A DNA stretch of 64,000 bases, from positions 9,801,001-9,865,000 of the forward strand of contig OX335653.1 in NCBI GenBank assembly GCA_946894095.1, given 5' to 3'. The notes below the pieces were generated by a model that was not told where the DNA came from, searched no databases, and saw nothing but the letters and a program-made list of their open reading frames with translations. Position 1 is the stretch's first letter, and the number at the start of each line of letters is the position of its first letter. The stretch comes from Incurvaria masculella (lineage: Eukaryota; Arthropoda; Insecta; Lepidoptera; Incurvariidae). The position numbers and the translations under genes are program-made. Positions 10,401 through 21,461 of this stretch are shown one piece after another.

Positions 10401-10889
10401 CTATGGACTTCGACCTTTTAACTTGATATAGTAAGATATACTCAGTTGTCCCGGAATGCCAATTCCACAGATTTACACTTTCTAAATATTCACTCCAAAG
10501 CCCATTTTAAAGACAAGGTTAAAGGATATTTTTGTTAAACTTTACGTTTTCCTGTTCTAGTTTTTTTAGCGATAATAAAACATGCATCGATCTTGATAAT
10601 TGTTATCTCGTTATCACGTAATCATATTTTGAAAGTAATCTAAGTACAATGCTTCAAAAATGTAGATGTCGCTGAGATTTTGAAAATAATCTGGTTACAA
10701 TGCTTCAAATGTAGATGTCGCTGAAACTCAAATTAATATTTCCATCTTAGTGAAAACTAATTATTTTAGATATTATCGATATATTTTTTTACGTTTACGG
10801 ATAAACAGTGTTCAGCGAAAATCGAAAAAGCGAAAAACAGTGAAAATCCAAACAAACATATTATCGGGATGGTCTCGCTGCAATAGTAA
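10401..10889. repeat. AT-rich stretch with a 51-bp tandem duplication at 10627-10728
   Basis: TTTTGAAAGTAATCT..CAATGCTTC..TGTAGATGTCGCTGAGA is repeated once with a period of 51 and a few differences. The remainder holds nothing recognised. Confidence 0.75.
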
Positions 10890-11130
10890 CTCTACATCGG
10901 ATTCTCATCGGCTTGCACATGCGTCCAGCAGCGCCGGCATACAGATGAGCCGGCGCATGCGCGTCGCATGCGAACCTGTCGACAATGAGCCGAGATGTCG
11001 CGCGCCGTAGATCCGTCCGCCGGCCCGCCTGACCGACTTGACGTGCGCAACTGGCACGTTGAACCGCGCCGCCGCCGCCGCAGTCTCGTCGCTGCTCACT
11101 TTTACGTACTTTTGCCGTCGGAACACCTCG
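10890..11130. other. GC-rich patch, possible exon or promoter
   Basis: CpG-rich sequence in AT-rich surroundings, with a 73-codon minus-strand frame (start MFRRQKYVKVSSDE). Donor-like words occur on the minus strand (TAC|GTAAAA) but none is convincing. It lies 5' of the lipocalin exon on that gene's strand and could hold a 5' exon. No homology was recognised. Confidence 0.25.
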
Positions 11131-11267
11131 ACCGTTTCATAGAAACGTAACTTTCTGTTCGTAGTCGAAGTTTCAGAGATTTTTTTACAGCTATTTTTTT
11201 ACATTGATGACTAATAACATGACGGTACGGGCCATGATTAGAACTGGGTGGGTTCATATACGTAAAT

Positions 11268-11600
11268 AGAATACAATTGGGCCCACTGGATTACTTCCTG
11301 TGCATGTCTTAAGAGCCAGCTATAAGGGATTTGTCGTTCGTGCTTCTGATTTCACGTTAAACTGTAGGGTTCAATGGGGTTGATCCTGTCCAGGTTGGTA
11401 CCTGCACATTGAATGAACGAAGCGGCAATGATAGTTGTCCTTTTGTTCCATCCAGTTCAATTTAGCTGTGCAAAAAAATGGATGGCTAATACCACATCTA
11501 CTGGCACGATACCTAGGTTTCGTAACTTGTGTAGAGCTCATATCATGAGAGTAGGTGTGGTATTAGCCATCCATGTCCAGTCATTTGAAAAAAGAACTCA
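11268..11600 (+). repeat. Type-C SINE (GGGCCC segment plus shared body)
   Basis: AATACAATTGGGCCCACTGG, GGGATTTGTCGTTCGTGCTT, then body words TGAATGAACGAAGCGGCAAT, CCATCCAGTTCAATTTAGC and the tail GTGGTATTAGCCATCCATGT. A short second tail fragment follows at 11685-11715. Confidence 0.75.
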
Positions 11601-11794
11601 ATACACCGCATTCTCGTAGGAATTAGGTACCACACCAGGCACCACCAACTCAGCGGCGGGGCGACTTGTCTATGGTCATGGGTTGGTATTAGACATCCAT
11701 GGCCAGTTACGTAAAATTACTAAATTATTTGTGTGACACGGCTTCATTTAACTGAATTGAAAAATTGACAACTTTTAAATTTCGCTTAGATTTT

Positions 11795-11985
11795 TTTCTT
11801 CCTATGCGTTGGGACCAACCCCGGGGGGACAAACCAGGAAGGGAAGGGTGCCAACCGTTTTACATGGATTGCTAACCATGAAACAGCTCGCATCTTAACG
11901 AAATGCACTTATCTAACCCGGAAAGATAAATAAAGTATTGCATTGGATTGAACTCATGATCTCTAGCATGCGAAGCAAGGTTTAA
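11795..11985 (-). repeat. Type-A SINE, 5' half
   Basis: Plus-strand words ATGCGTTGGGACCAACCCCG, TTTTACATGGATTGCTAACC and ACGAAATGCACTTATCTAAC are the inverted body. The tRNA-like head near 11960-11985 is degraded. Confidence 0.6.
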
Positions 11986-12224
11986 ACGCAAAATTAAAAT
12001 CAACAATATATTCATTATTTTACAATTTATGATAGACATGATGAACCGCATAAAGTATTAACCTACATATTTAAATCAAAAGTAAGGAGCTTACTGTTAC
12101 ATAGATATTTCTAAGAATGAATAAATTCATGTGGACCAATGTGATGTTATTATGTTTATTCCAAGCCACACACACCTCCATGTCAGCCGATTTGCGGACA
12201 AATTTTACAGCTATCGAATTTGTT

Positions 12225-12470
12225 CAGATAACGATAACATTTGAAGGCTTCAAATGTAGAACTGATGACGCACCCGCCATATGGCCCGGACCTTGCGCCT
12301 TGCGACTACCTACTATTTGTTTCCAAGAATTAAAAACTAGATTAGACGTTTACGATTCACGGGCTCGGAAGCGGTGGTGTAAGCGTTCCGCGAAACCCTT
12401 CCATAAGGCATTGAAGAGGTCCTTAAGACTGTCGTGAAGGCAGCGGGACTCTGAGATTTTAAAATTTTAA
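12225..12470 (+). pseudogene. Mariner-like transposase C-terminal fossil
   Basis: From about 12243 one frame reads LKASNVELMTHPPYGPDLAP followed by CDYLLF. This is the conserved mariner block holding the third catalytic Asp (SPDLAP.D..LF). A stop follows within a few codons. A longer open frame over the same DNA (12117-12437) in another frame is therefore a shadow. It differs from the mariner at 53 kb (CDYLLF against SDFHLF), so it is a separate, older lineage. Confidence 0.65.
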
Positions 12471-13199
12471 GAAATTATTGTCAAGGCACAATATTTCATG
12501 CCCATTGCAAATTAAACTAGCGACATCGTTCTCCAGGCCCTACGGTTCGCTTCCCCTAAAAGTTGCTCGATTTTAATCAACAATTGTTAATCTCTTGAGA
12601 AAGCTTCCATCCGTATGATTTTATTTTTATGTAAATATCTGTATTTTCCAGTAAAAAAATACAGTAAAATAAGAAAGCTTTTTTCAATGTTTATTAGGGA
12701 ATATGTTTTAATCTAAAAGATAAATAAAAAAATACAAACAAAAGGCTAGTGAAGATTATCGCCCGTAGTATAGGAAATTGAAGGGTAATGATCCAACTGC
12801 TTTTACAATGGTTACAAAGAATACAAATATGCATTTCAAACAATGAATCCAGGTACAAACCTGTGGTTGGTACCTGGACGAACTCAAACCACGCCGTCGA
12901 CACTCCTCGTCCGTGTGAGATTCAACGTCTCCGCAGCGGCGGAGCGCGGCGCGCTCCGAAACGTCGCTAGGGTTATCACTCGATACAATGGGGATATTAA
13001 AATAAAACAGACTGTACGGAATTATTAATATTTACTCTATGTTCTATGGCCGGGTCGTGTGAAAGTTGCAATTACATGGCCCTATTGTATGTAACTCAAT
13101 TACCTAGTTCGGTAATGAAATTATTTTCATTTTGTCGTAATGTCGTCAATGTTTCAAACGTTTACAAGCAAGTGGCTATGAGGTAAATAAAAGAAATTT
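12471..13199. other. Unannotated stretch
   Basis: AT-rich. A GC patch at 12900-12970 has no supported frame. Confidence 0.4.
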
Positions 13200-13416
13200 G
13201 GGCACTTGAAAATTCGAAAGCCCATGGGCACCACCGGCACAAACTTAGTTTTTGTTTGTATGACCACCCGTGGAAGACCACTCTTCAGGTGGGACGACGA
13301 CATCAAGTGTGTCGGCGGAAAGCAGTGGTTCCGTACCGCTGAAGGCCGAGATGACTGGAGGAAAACTGGAGAGGCGTATGTCCAGCAGTGGACGCAAACA
13401 CGCTGACTGACTGACC
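13200..13416 (+). pseudogene. RTE-type LINE 3' end, copy 1
   Basis: A small type-C fragment (inverted GCCCATGGGC at about 13219) precedes a frame reading GRPLFRWDDDIKCVGGKQWF and RTAEGRDDWRKTGEAYVQQW. This is the C-terminus seen at 15618-15740 and 55615-55725, typical of RTE reverse transcriptases (the R.GRP..RW.DDI segment). It ends in GCTGACTGACTGA. Confidence 0.65.
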
Positions 13417-13440
13417 ATATTCTCCAAAAGCGAAATTATT

Positions 13441-13625
13441 TATTAACTTGCTGCGGTACCCGGCTCCGCTCGGGTTAGTGTCGGCTAAATTATTTCATGG
13501 ATAAAAAGTAGCCCACATGACTGATCCACAATAGGGTCAAACTGGTCCAGGACATTGTATCCGTCTACTAAATTTCATCAAGATCGTTCGAGCCGAAATA
13601 GCATGATTTAATGAGAAACAACCAA
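13441..13625 (+). repeat. Repeat with CCGCTCGGG terminal motif
   Basis: GGTACCCGGCTCCGCTCGGG is followed by AAAAAGTAGCCCACATGACT and AAATTTCATCAAGATCGTTC, typical of noncoding 3' parts of lepidopteran repeats. Related GCTCGGG hairpins are at 49395 and 60955. Confidence 0.4.
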
Positions 13626-14044
13626 TAATTCCCATTTAGAGCTCCATTGACATTTGGTGGCTATTTAAAAAAAAAAATCATTTGCCGCCAGAACCTTTCT
13701 GCACCTAGTTAGTAAGTAAAGTTTAAAACGTAGGTAAGTTTTGCGTGGACTTCAACCCACAGCCAGCCTCAACATCGAAAACAGTAACCCATCTCGAACC
13801 TGACTGCTCCCAGAGATGCTATACATTGATAAAATACGCACATAAATCGGGTAAGTGGTTCGCAAGTTATAAGAATTTAACACTCACTACTCACCCTTCT
13901 GGTAATGAAGCATTATATTATGTAGCCTATAAGTTTTGAGTAGAATCAGGCTAGACGTAGATACAATCCGCATCTAAATCGAGTAACTGGTTCTCAAAGA
14001 TTTTATTCTATTGGTCGCACCTCTGGCGATATAGCGTGATGCTA
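13626..14044. other. Unannotated stretch
   Basis: A 64-codon plus-strand frame at 13745-13939 has no recognisable motif. Confidence 0.35.
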
Positions 14045-14165
14045 AGTAGGCCTAAAGTTGCGATGAGCGACTTCCCCCCGCCCCCCTCACCCGCCCCCGT
14101 TGGGCCGCCCGCCCCGCCCCCGGCCCTGCTCCCGCAACCGCCCCCGGCCCCGCTCCCCTTGCTGT
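14045..14165 (-). other. Strand-asymmetric C-rich/G-rich tract
   Basis: The plus strand is almost all C with runs such as CCCCCCGCCCCCC and repeated GCCCCCG. The minus strand thus has many G-runs of 3-6 with short loops, the classical G-quadruplex pattern. It may be a promoter element or a simple repeat. Confidence 0.6.
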
Positions 14166-14225
14166 GAAGTAGCGCTACGGGCATCGTTTTCGCAGCCCCG
14201 TGAAAGTTCAAAAGCCCATGGGCAC
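14166..14225 (-). repeat. Type-C head fragment
   Basis: GCATCGTTTTCGCAGCCCCG and AAAAGCCCATGGGC are the inverted CGCCCATGGG and GGGCTGCGAAAAC words. Confidence 0.5.
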
Positions 14226-15239
14226 AATATCTTTATAAATTGTAGCCTATGTGTTATTTTGATGTATAAGCTATATTATTGTAAAGTTTTCTTGAAAAAG
14301 CTTTTTTCACTTGTCTTCTTTGAATTATTGCAGCAGCCAAAGACGCAACAAAAATTTCCACCTATTACTTAAAATGAGGAACAAAACGCATACACAATCA
14401 CTCCAAAAAATCACCACGTTGAAAAACTATGCACGTCGAATAACTCGGAGAGTACCAAACTGACGCCAGGTTGGACAGTCAGTAACAACCTTTGAACGCA
14501 ATATTCCCGGGAAGACGTGGACTCGCCCCGCGCACTCCGCGCAACCCCGCACCACGCACACATAGCCGCTAGCACACGCATAGAAATACACTCATAAGTG
14601 TCGCTTCTGTTACGATAGTTATTTATTCGGTGCTCAAACGGACATAAAGCAACCCGAACATCAAATTTGTCTATTGTGTGGTTAAAAATGTTGTTCCTTG
14701 TCTTCATGCAAACTTTCTCTGTCCCATGTGAAAATGCAAACGGTCTCCACAGACACGAGGTCATCAACTCTCGTAATAAACATGTAACTAGTCAGAGAAA
14801 AAAATCTAAACCGAAGTTAATGTATACGTGTCTGCCGATCGGCAATTTATTAATGATGAAGATGCGTGTTGCCCCACTTTATCGACATGTCTAATATTTT
14901 TGCGATTATTCACGGCATTTATAGCGAGCGGCCTACTCCCACGGTGGAGCGATTGCAGCGCGATAGGTCGACTTTTAGAAACTAGATGGAATTACTGTGA
15001 CTAGCAGGGAAGCTAGAGTTAGATAATGAAGACGGATTGTTTTTTTTTTGGTATTAAAGTTCCGCGACTACGTTCTTTCGAAATAAACTTTAGCCATACA
15101 TCAAGTAGGATTTAAGTGTTAAATGCTTTCTTTGTGTATATGGTGTTTTGCGTCTTTTGTTACGTTTTGAATATTATTGTTTCTTTCGCTCGGTATATTA
15201 TGTTTAAAATATGCACTTAGTATTAAGCACAGTTCGACA
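14226..15239. other. Unannotated stretch
   Basis: Several 75-120-codon frames at 14411-14894 overlap on opposite strands and show no domain or splice support. Confidence 0.35.
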
Positions 15240-15762
15240 ACTGGGATTCAACTGGGTTGGGCTGCCTTCGGAAAGCTAAAATTCGCTCTGAGGTCTGACC
15301 TCCCGCAAAATCTAAAGACCCGAATATATGACCAGTGCGTCCTTACGTACGGATGTGGAACGTGGACTGTGACGGTCGCCGTTGTTCAAAGGTTGAAAGT
15401 TGCCCAGCGAGCTATGGAGCGAGCCATGCTGGGAATATCGCTACGGGATATGGTGCATAACGAGGCAATCCGCCGACGTACCAAAGTAGTCGATATTGGA
15501 CACCGGGTGGCTAAGCTCAAATGGCAGTGGGCTGGTCACGTCAGCCGAAGAGACGACGACCGTTGGAGTAACCGTGTCCTGCACTGGCGGCCGTGGACAG
15601 GAAAACGGAGTGTGGGAAAACCACCCGCCAGGTGGGACGTCGACATCAAGTGCGTCGGCGGAAAGTAGTGGTTCCGTACCGCTGAGGGTCGGGAGGACTG
15701 GAGAAAAATTGGAGAGGCGTATGTCCAGCAGAGACGCAAACACGCTGACTGACTGACTGACA
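15240..15762 (+). pseudogene. RTE-type LINE reverse transcriptase C-terminus, copy 2
   Basis: The frame reads LKTRIYDQCVLTYGCGTWTV (the conserved Y..CV...YG..TW segment), QRAMERAMLGISLRD, KLKWQWAGHVSRRDDDRWSN and GKRSVGKPPARWDVDIKCVG. This matches the C-terminal third of RTE-clade reverse transcriptases. A TAG after GGK breaks the frame, but the same frame continues WFRTAEGREDWRKIGEAYVQ to the end. The element ends in TGAC repeats at 15743-15760. The 5' part is missing, as is usual for LINE copies. Confidence 0.8.
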
Positions 15763-16129
15763 GTTCGACAATATTGTCCTCTTTTTAAATTAGTTTTCAC
15801 ACAAGCAAAGTGATCGATATGTTTGTAAGTATATACGTTATTTCACGTGTATGCTGTTAGCCTACATGTCAACGTTAAGTAGGGCTTTTAATTTTCGCAC
15901 TTATCAGCTGTCGACCTATCATAGCACATCCTAAATCTGTCGATCTGCGTTTGTAATTTACTCTTACTCTTGTTTAGAGTAATAATAACTTTCTTTCTGG
16001 CTCGTCTGACAAATGGCACTAGAATTCATTTATTTTTTATAAAGCATCTATCCTTCTAGAAAGTGAATTCCGCTAAAAGTTTTATGTGAATACCAGGCTT
16101 GGTTAGTCCGCTGGCGTGACGCCAAAGCA
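15763..16129. other. Unannotated stretch
   Basis: No supported feature. Confidence 0.4.
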
Positions 16130-16400
16130 GTTGATAATCGAGGTTAAGCAACGCAGGACGCAGTAGGATTCTGGTTGCTGATTGTTTTAAATCGTTGAGG
16201 CTGGCCCAGGTTCGAATTCCAAGTAACACTGAACTATAGTAAAATTGTCCATTTAAAAACTCTCCATTTAATTACTGGTTAATCCATATTGGCACCATCG
16301 CATTAAATGAAAGGTGGGTCGAAGCGGCAATAGTCCGTGTTTTTTATAACTGAACACGGATGGCGAATACCACACGTCATTCAACAAGGTCATTATATTA
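16130..16400 (+). repeat. Degenerate 5S-headed SINE (type B)
   Basis: GAGGTTAAGCAACGCAGGA near 16139 is the 5S-like A box. Body words follow: TTGGCACCATCGCATTAAAT, GTCGAAGCGGCAATAGTCCG. An old copy. Confidence 0.55.
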
Positions 16401-18084
16401 GCCCAACGTAAGGAATGGTACCTATAGTTACATGTGGAATCCGGAACGGTCGAGCGGGCATCCAGAACCCACCCCGCGCCCAACGTTCCTTAACTCTAAT
16501 GCCCTACTACCGAGGCAGGCTAACCTTATTTTTTTTCGTTACGATAAATTGAAACGTAAAATAAAAATGTTTGTAGCATTGTCGTTTGCCTTCGGAGTCG
16601 TTCAGTAGTTCGGACACGAGGTTCGAAAGACAATACTTCGCCCGCCGTGTGGCGCCTCCGTCGGAGGGAACCCCTTCCCACAGACGTCAATTTTCGGCAC
16701 AGCTGTCACATACCTACATTAAGGGGGAAACCCGTGCAAAGAGAATCTCGCGCAGCGACTTCTTCCAACTCCGCGGAAACCAGACTTAGGAAGTTGCCGT
16801 AGTTCAAGTCAGAGTCACGTGGCAAAAGCCGTTTCATGAAAGTAATCCGCGCTGTAGAATCATGAAAAAAGAACAAAAAAGCTACGATTGTAAATAATAT
16901 TTATAATGTCTGTTCATCTTTTTGTATCAAAAAGATGAACAGGACCGTTAAGACAATTACATTTTTAGGAATTTGATTTACGCCTTTTTAGAATAATTAG
17001 AATATATATAAAGCTAAATTTGTATTTTCTTAATCAGAGTATGATACATTTATTTGTTTAACGGATTGTTTTTGTTTGTGAATAACTCAACATTTTTTTT
17101 TCACATTTGTTCCCATCTTAATGAGTGTCGCGAGGGCACACGACGAGAAGCCTCCGCCGCTACTGCCACGAGGCAACTGATACCTCGTTGGTATGCGCGT
17201 CAGAAGCGCCGGAAACAGAACATGTCAACAGCGAGAGAGGCTGCACCTCTGCCGTGCGTGCTTCTCTTTATTTATAGAGAATATTACAATGAAAGTTGGT
17301 TTTCCAATTCGAGAGACGGATTTTGCACGGTTTACCATACTCTCTGCTAGATTCGAGGGCTATTTGTTTGTGGTAATTACTTTGTTACTCTTACTTAAGT
17401 ACCTACTAGGCAGGTTTAGTAGTTCTTGGGCAGAAATTTCGACCTCAACATTTACCATATGTGCATGCAATAAAAGTGTTTTGATAATTGAATCTCGTAT
17501 TTTTTTTGGAAATTTACTTTTAGGCGAAGTTGGTATTCGTGACAACCTATTAACTCCAAAAATACATTCCTTGATTAGTATTGCATTACAAAAATGTTTG
17601 TGGATGATTATGAAAAGGCTTATAAAAAATAAATAAAATAATAATCTATATACCAGTAAAGTTTATTTGCGAGTTATTCTTCAATGAATTGTTCAAACCA
17701 GTGGATCAATCCAATTGCGACATGAAATTGACTACCTGAAGTTTTATAAATAAATGAAATGTCACATAACTTAATTTTCGAGAAAACAAAGGTTAAACAT
17801 TCATCTAAGCAAACATTTCAGAAGTTGAACGGTTAATCCATTTGAACAGTAATTCAAATATTATGGTTAATAATTCACAGTGATAGAGTACTTTTTTCAA
17901 CTCCGCCATGCTAATAAAACATTGTCGTATTTTTTATCATGAAAACATTTGAAATAAACATATGCGAAAACAAACTGCTTTTAACAGTCATTTACGAGAA
18001 AAACTAATTTATGAAAACATAGGAGACTAGCTACTTAAAATATATTCCGATTTTTTTAATAGGACATTTTTTGATGTAGGAAAT
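16401..18084. other. AT-rich stretch with two GC patches
   Basis: GC-richer sequence at 16600-16800 and 17125-17265 could be unrecognised exon or regulatory DNA. The small frames there show no domain. The rest is AT-rich with no motif. Confidence 0.35.
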
Positions 18085-18430
18085 ACATTTTTCCTGCCTA
18101 GCTGCGCGACATCTTTGTTGGTAAATAATGGGTGTTTATATTTTTAAATGTAGTCTCTTAACCGTACGAGTATTCAAGACACGAAAATCGACGCAAAGTC
18201 GATTAGCCCCTATTTTTTTCCAAAATCACCGTGCTAGAGTAATCGAAGTTAGATTCTGACACAATTCCAGCATTAACTAGCTCTTGCACTTTCTCACGCA
18301 CGACGTTTTGTTCTTTTGACGATAAGTGTTAGTATTTTCATCTCAATTAAGTCTGTGGAACCGAAATAATTCGCGCTCATAGCAAAGAACCCTGAATGTA
18401 TTTTCAAAAATTTGTCTAACTTTATCCCTT
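18085..18430 (-). pseudogene. Ty3/gypsy reverse transcriptase fragment, frameshifted
   Basis: The minus strand reads GSTDLIEMKI, then in other frames SKEQNVVREKVQELVNAGIV, VILEKNRG, and LCVDFRVLNTRTVKRLHLK. These are the N-terminal reverse transcriptase blocks of Ty3/gypsy elements. The order is correct but at least two frame changes and stops separate them. It lies 3' of the gag-protease remnant at 19440-20545 on the same strand and could be the same dead element with an insertion or loss between them. Confidence 0.65.
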
Positions 18431-19439
18431 TCGCAAGAGAGACGCTAGGGCCCGTTCGCGCAGCCGGAAAACAATTGTTGAGCGAGCTGAGTAACAGGCT
18501 GCGCGAATAGTCCGGAGACATTCGTGCCGGGTCGTTCCCCCTCCAGCGCATCGGCCTGGCAGTGCAGAGAGGGAACGCAGCAAGCGTTACCTTTCCACAG
18601 TCGTTGTCCATGGAGGAGTTTTTTTTTATAGTTTAATGGGCACAGCTACAAGGCCCAGAAAGTTGAAATGTATGAGATGTATTTTATAATAAGTAATGTG
18701 TGTTGGAGAATACATTTATTTTCTTAATTTGTCTAACATGTCACGTTCGAACACTTCCAAGTTTTCCCACACCTAAGGCACAAACAATACATTTTAGACT
18801 CTTTTCCGTACCTACTAGTGGTCCCTAATATTCTTCTTGGCAAACCTCCCGTTGTGTAATCAGCTTGGTTGCTGGCCAGTCAATGTGATAATCGCCGACC
18901 TGTTTGTTACCCGGACTTGTAATGGTATCCAGTATGAAACAAGAACATCGTCCATTCTTGGAAAAATGATCTGGTTTCTAAATACAATCTTTGAACCTGT
19001 TATCTACACTAATCAGTCGTCCATGTTTGTAAAGGAATTGTGGCTTTCAAAGCAATCGGATAAGTAAATTCACATCAGATAAAGGACCCATTAAGCCACG
19101 AAGCAGCGTCACCTAAACTGCAATGTTTAAAGATAGTTATAGTAGGGATTCGTCTGAAAACCAGCTTCGTAGTTTTCTGCGAGAGGGCTGAGATTGATCC
19201 CATTTGTCACAAATTTAAGATACCTACAAGAGAAAATTTAGTTTAATTTTTTTTTTCATTACTCTTTTGTACTTATGTGTTGTGGCAAATGAAATGTCTT
19301 ATTCTTATTCTTATTATTCTGATTCTAATATTATTAATGAGGGTGGCGGAATTATGAGTAATAATGAGAACAATATCCTTTCGGTTAATAATGTGTTGAC
19401 TCTATATATTATGTCGTTATAAAATCAGTTTAAAGGAGA
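18431..19439 (-). other. Region between the Ty3/gypsy fragments
   Basis: No clear protease or reverse transcriptase motif was seen. A GC patch at 18440-18600 keeps the minus-strand frame open into the reverse transcriptase fragment. 19255-19345 is AT-rich low complexity. Confidence 0.35.
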
Positions 19440-20545
19440 TTTGAGGGCTGCTTTTCAATGGTCCATCAACTTCCACCGCTATGCACACCTAACTTAGTTA
19501 CATTGACTGAGACCGATGTTTCAACATTTTGTGGGTAGGCCAATTTTTCTAACCTGACTGTTAGCAATAATACTCGGCTTCCCGTATCCAAGTAAGTAAT
19601 TAAAGGATGAACCTTTATGATGATGCGCTTTCTGTACAAGGCTAGGATGACATCGAAAGTTGTAAACCTCACCTCGATTTTAGCTCCATCGCCATCATTT
19701 CTTGAAGCACCATCCGCGAACCAGCAGTTAGAGGTGGTGTGGCCACGCCTGTTACACTTCTCGCACTGTAAGTAGCTCCTGCAGGTATTGGCCTCGTGTC
19801 CCGGCTTCCTGCACATGTAGCAAATGACAGCTGCTCTCCACGTTGCAGGTGTAGTCGCATTGTTCCCTGATGAGTTAGTGCCTTGTTCCTTGTTATTCTT
19901 ATAGTTTTCGAGCAATGATAAGTAACCGTAGTATAACTCATCGGTAGTTTGGCATTTGTAGGCTTTTGCGTTTATTCTTAGATCTGATGGAAGTCCTCGA
20001 ATAATGCATGATATAGCAGCTTCGTCGTCCAGCTTGCACCTCTTGATCATGGCCAGTTTATCATGATAATATCGCGTCATGGTTTCATCGTTCTTCTTGT
20101 GACGACTCATCATCTCTTCTAGAAGATCCGCGAAATCGATAGATCTTGGAAATGCCCGTTCTATAGCTTCCTTCCATTCTCCCGGGCAGGGCCACGAAGC
20201 CACATTTGCATTACGTACGATTTATCCGCATCGCACCAATCATGGATGCTGCCCAATTGGTTGATTTTGTTCACCCACACCTTAACATTGGTATTCTTAG
20301 AATCGGGATCAAACTTTGGAACCAATTCAGCGTCAGCATGCGTGGTCTTTCTTTTCTTGAAAGGGGTTGGTGAATAGTTCGTTTCGATTAACTCGGAAAA
20401 AAAAATTTTCAAGCTGTTGGCCATTTTGCTGACATCATCACTTTTTTTTCGCGTCCGTTCGCCGAGTCCACCATGATAAGGTCCCGACATCTTGCAAGGC
20501 TGGTTTCAATCCCACTTCTTAAGTTTTAGCCTTATTGTAGCAGGT
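19440..20545 (-). pseudogene. Ty3/gypsy gag-protease remnant, frameshifted
   Basis: Two minus-strand frames, 20490-20161 and 20203-19466, form one gag broken by a frameshift near 20185. The first ends MQMWLRGPA. The second continues GEWKEAIERAFPRSIDFADL and carries two CCHC knuckles, CYMCRKPGHEANTC (residues 128-141) and CEKCNRRGHTTSNC (147-160), then a retropepsin core YLDTGSRVLLLTVRL (205-219). DTG is intact. The frame stops soon after. The layout gag, two knuckles, protease is that of Ty3/gypsy-like elements. No LTR was recognised. Confidence 0.75.
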
Positions 20546-21180
20546 CGGAAAGAAAAACGGCGGTCCTTCTAGATTTATTTATTTAAATGCCTTTACATTT
20601 TCCCGGTTTTACAATCACCCAGCCAAAATGTAGTAAACAACAAGATGGCTTCGGGAACCGGAAGCCAATCGGAAAAACGTCTCGACATGTGTTGCCAGTA
20701 CCAGCATAAGGCTCTCAGGTATAATCGAATCTGTTGCTAGTCGGATGGTGTTGCAAGTGATGTCTCATAAGTTGCCAAACGTAATAGTATGATGGGCCAT
20801 CATCACAATACGATATTATGTGATGTAGTGATGTGAGCGTGAAGTTAGTAAATGGTACTTAGCTGTGATTGTACCGTATGGATCGGTTGTGAAATATACT
20901 TAAACTTGGGGGCGGAGCTCTGGCGTTTGAAATTAAACTCCTGGATCTCTAGACTTACATTTATTAAATTTATAAAAAAGCTAATAATAATAAATTAATG
21001 AAAAAGTTTCGTGAAGAAAAAATACCTCTTGTTTTATCAAGGTATCGCGATTGACAGGCCAAAATTATATATGAAAAATAACTTTTTAACAATATTTATT
21101 AATGGCGACATTCTTTCATTACTCCGGTGATGAATAATTTCCTCTAGGGATTTAGCCTACCTAGAATGTAAAGAGAAAAA
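20546..21180. other. Unannotated stretch
   Basis: It may include leader or LTR of the Ty3/gypsy element just right of 20545, but no terminal repeat was found. Confidence 0.3.
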
Positions 21181-21461
21181 AATCGAGCGGCTAACTTACA
21201 CCTCGATGCTAAAAGAGGTCGGGGAACCTTCATCTCACATCTAAAACTCTTGGATAGTATGATCCGAAAGCTTTACGACCCTCCAAAACCGCTCAGAAAT
21301 CGGGACGGAGGTGTATCATTCTACGACAGTACTCCAGTAAAAAAAGAATTTTCTAAATCGGTTCAGGGGTCTTCGAGTAATCGGTGAACATACATAAAAA
21401 AAGAGAAAAAAAAAAGATTCCGACGAACTGAGAACCTCCTCCTTTTCTTTGAAGTCGGCTT
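21181..21461 (+). repeat. Noncoding tail of a common lepidopteran repeat
   Basis: The words AAATCGGTTCAGGGGTCTTC, CATACATAAAAAAAGAG and CCTCCTCCTTTTCTTTGAAG are typical of the 3' parts of widespread retroelements in this group. No coding part is present. Confidence 0.4.

Noticed and set aside
10905..11126. 73-codon minus-strand frame as a protein
   Set aside because: No domain or convincing splice sites. Kept only as a GC-rich patch.
12117..12437. 106-codon frame with a hydrophobic, signal-like start
   Set aside because: The same DNA in another frame reads a mariner transposase C-terminus, so this frame is a shadow.
14008..14211. Gly/Ala-rich minus-strand frame as a protein
   Set aside because: It is the translation of a C-rich/G-rich tract.
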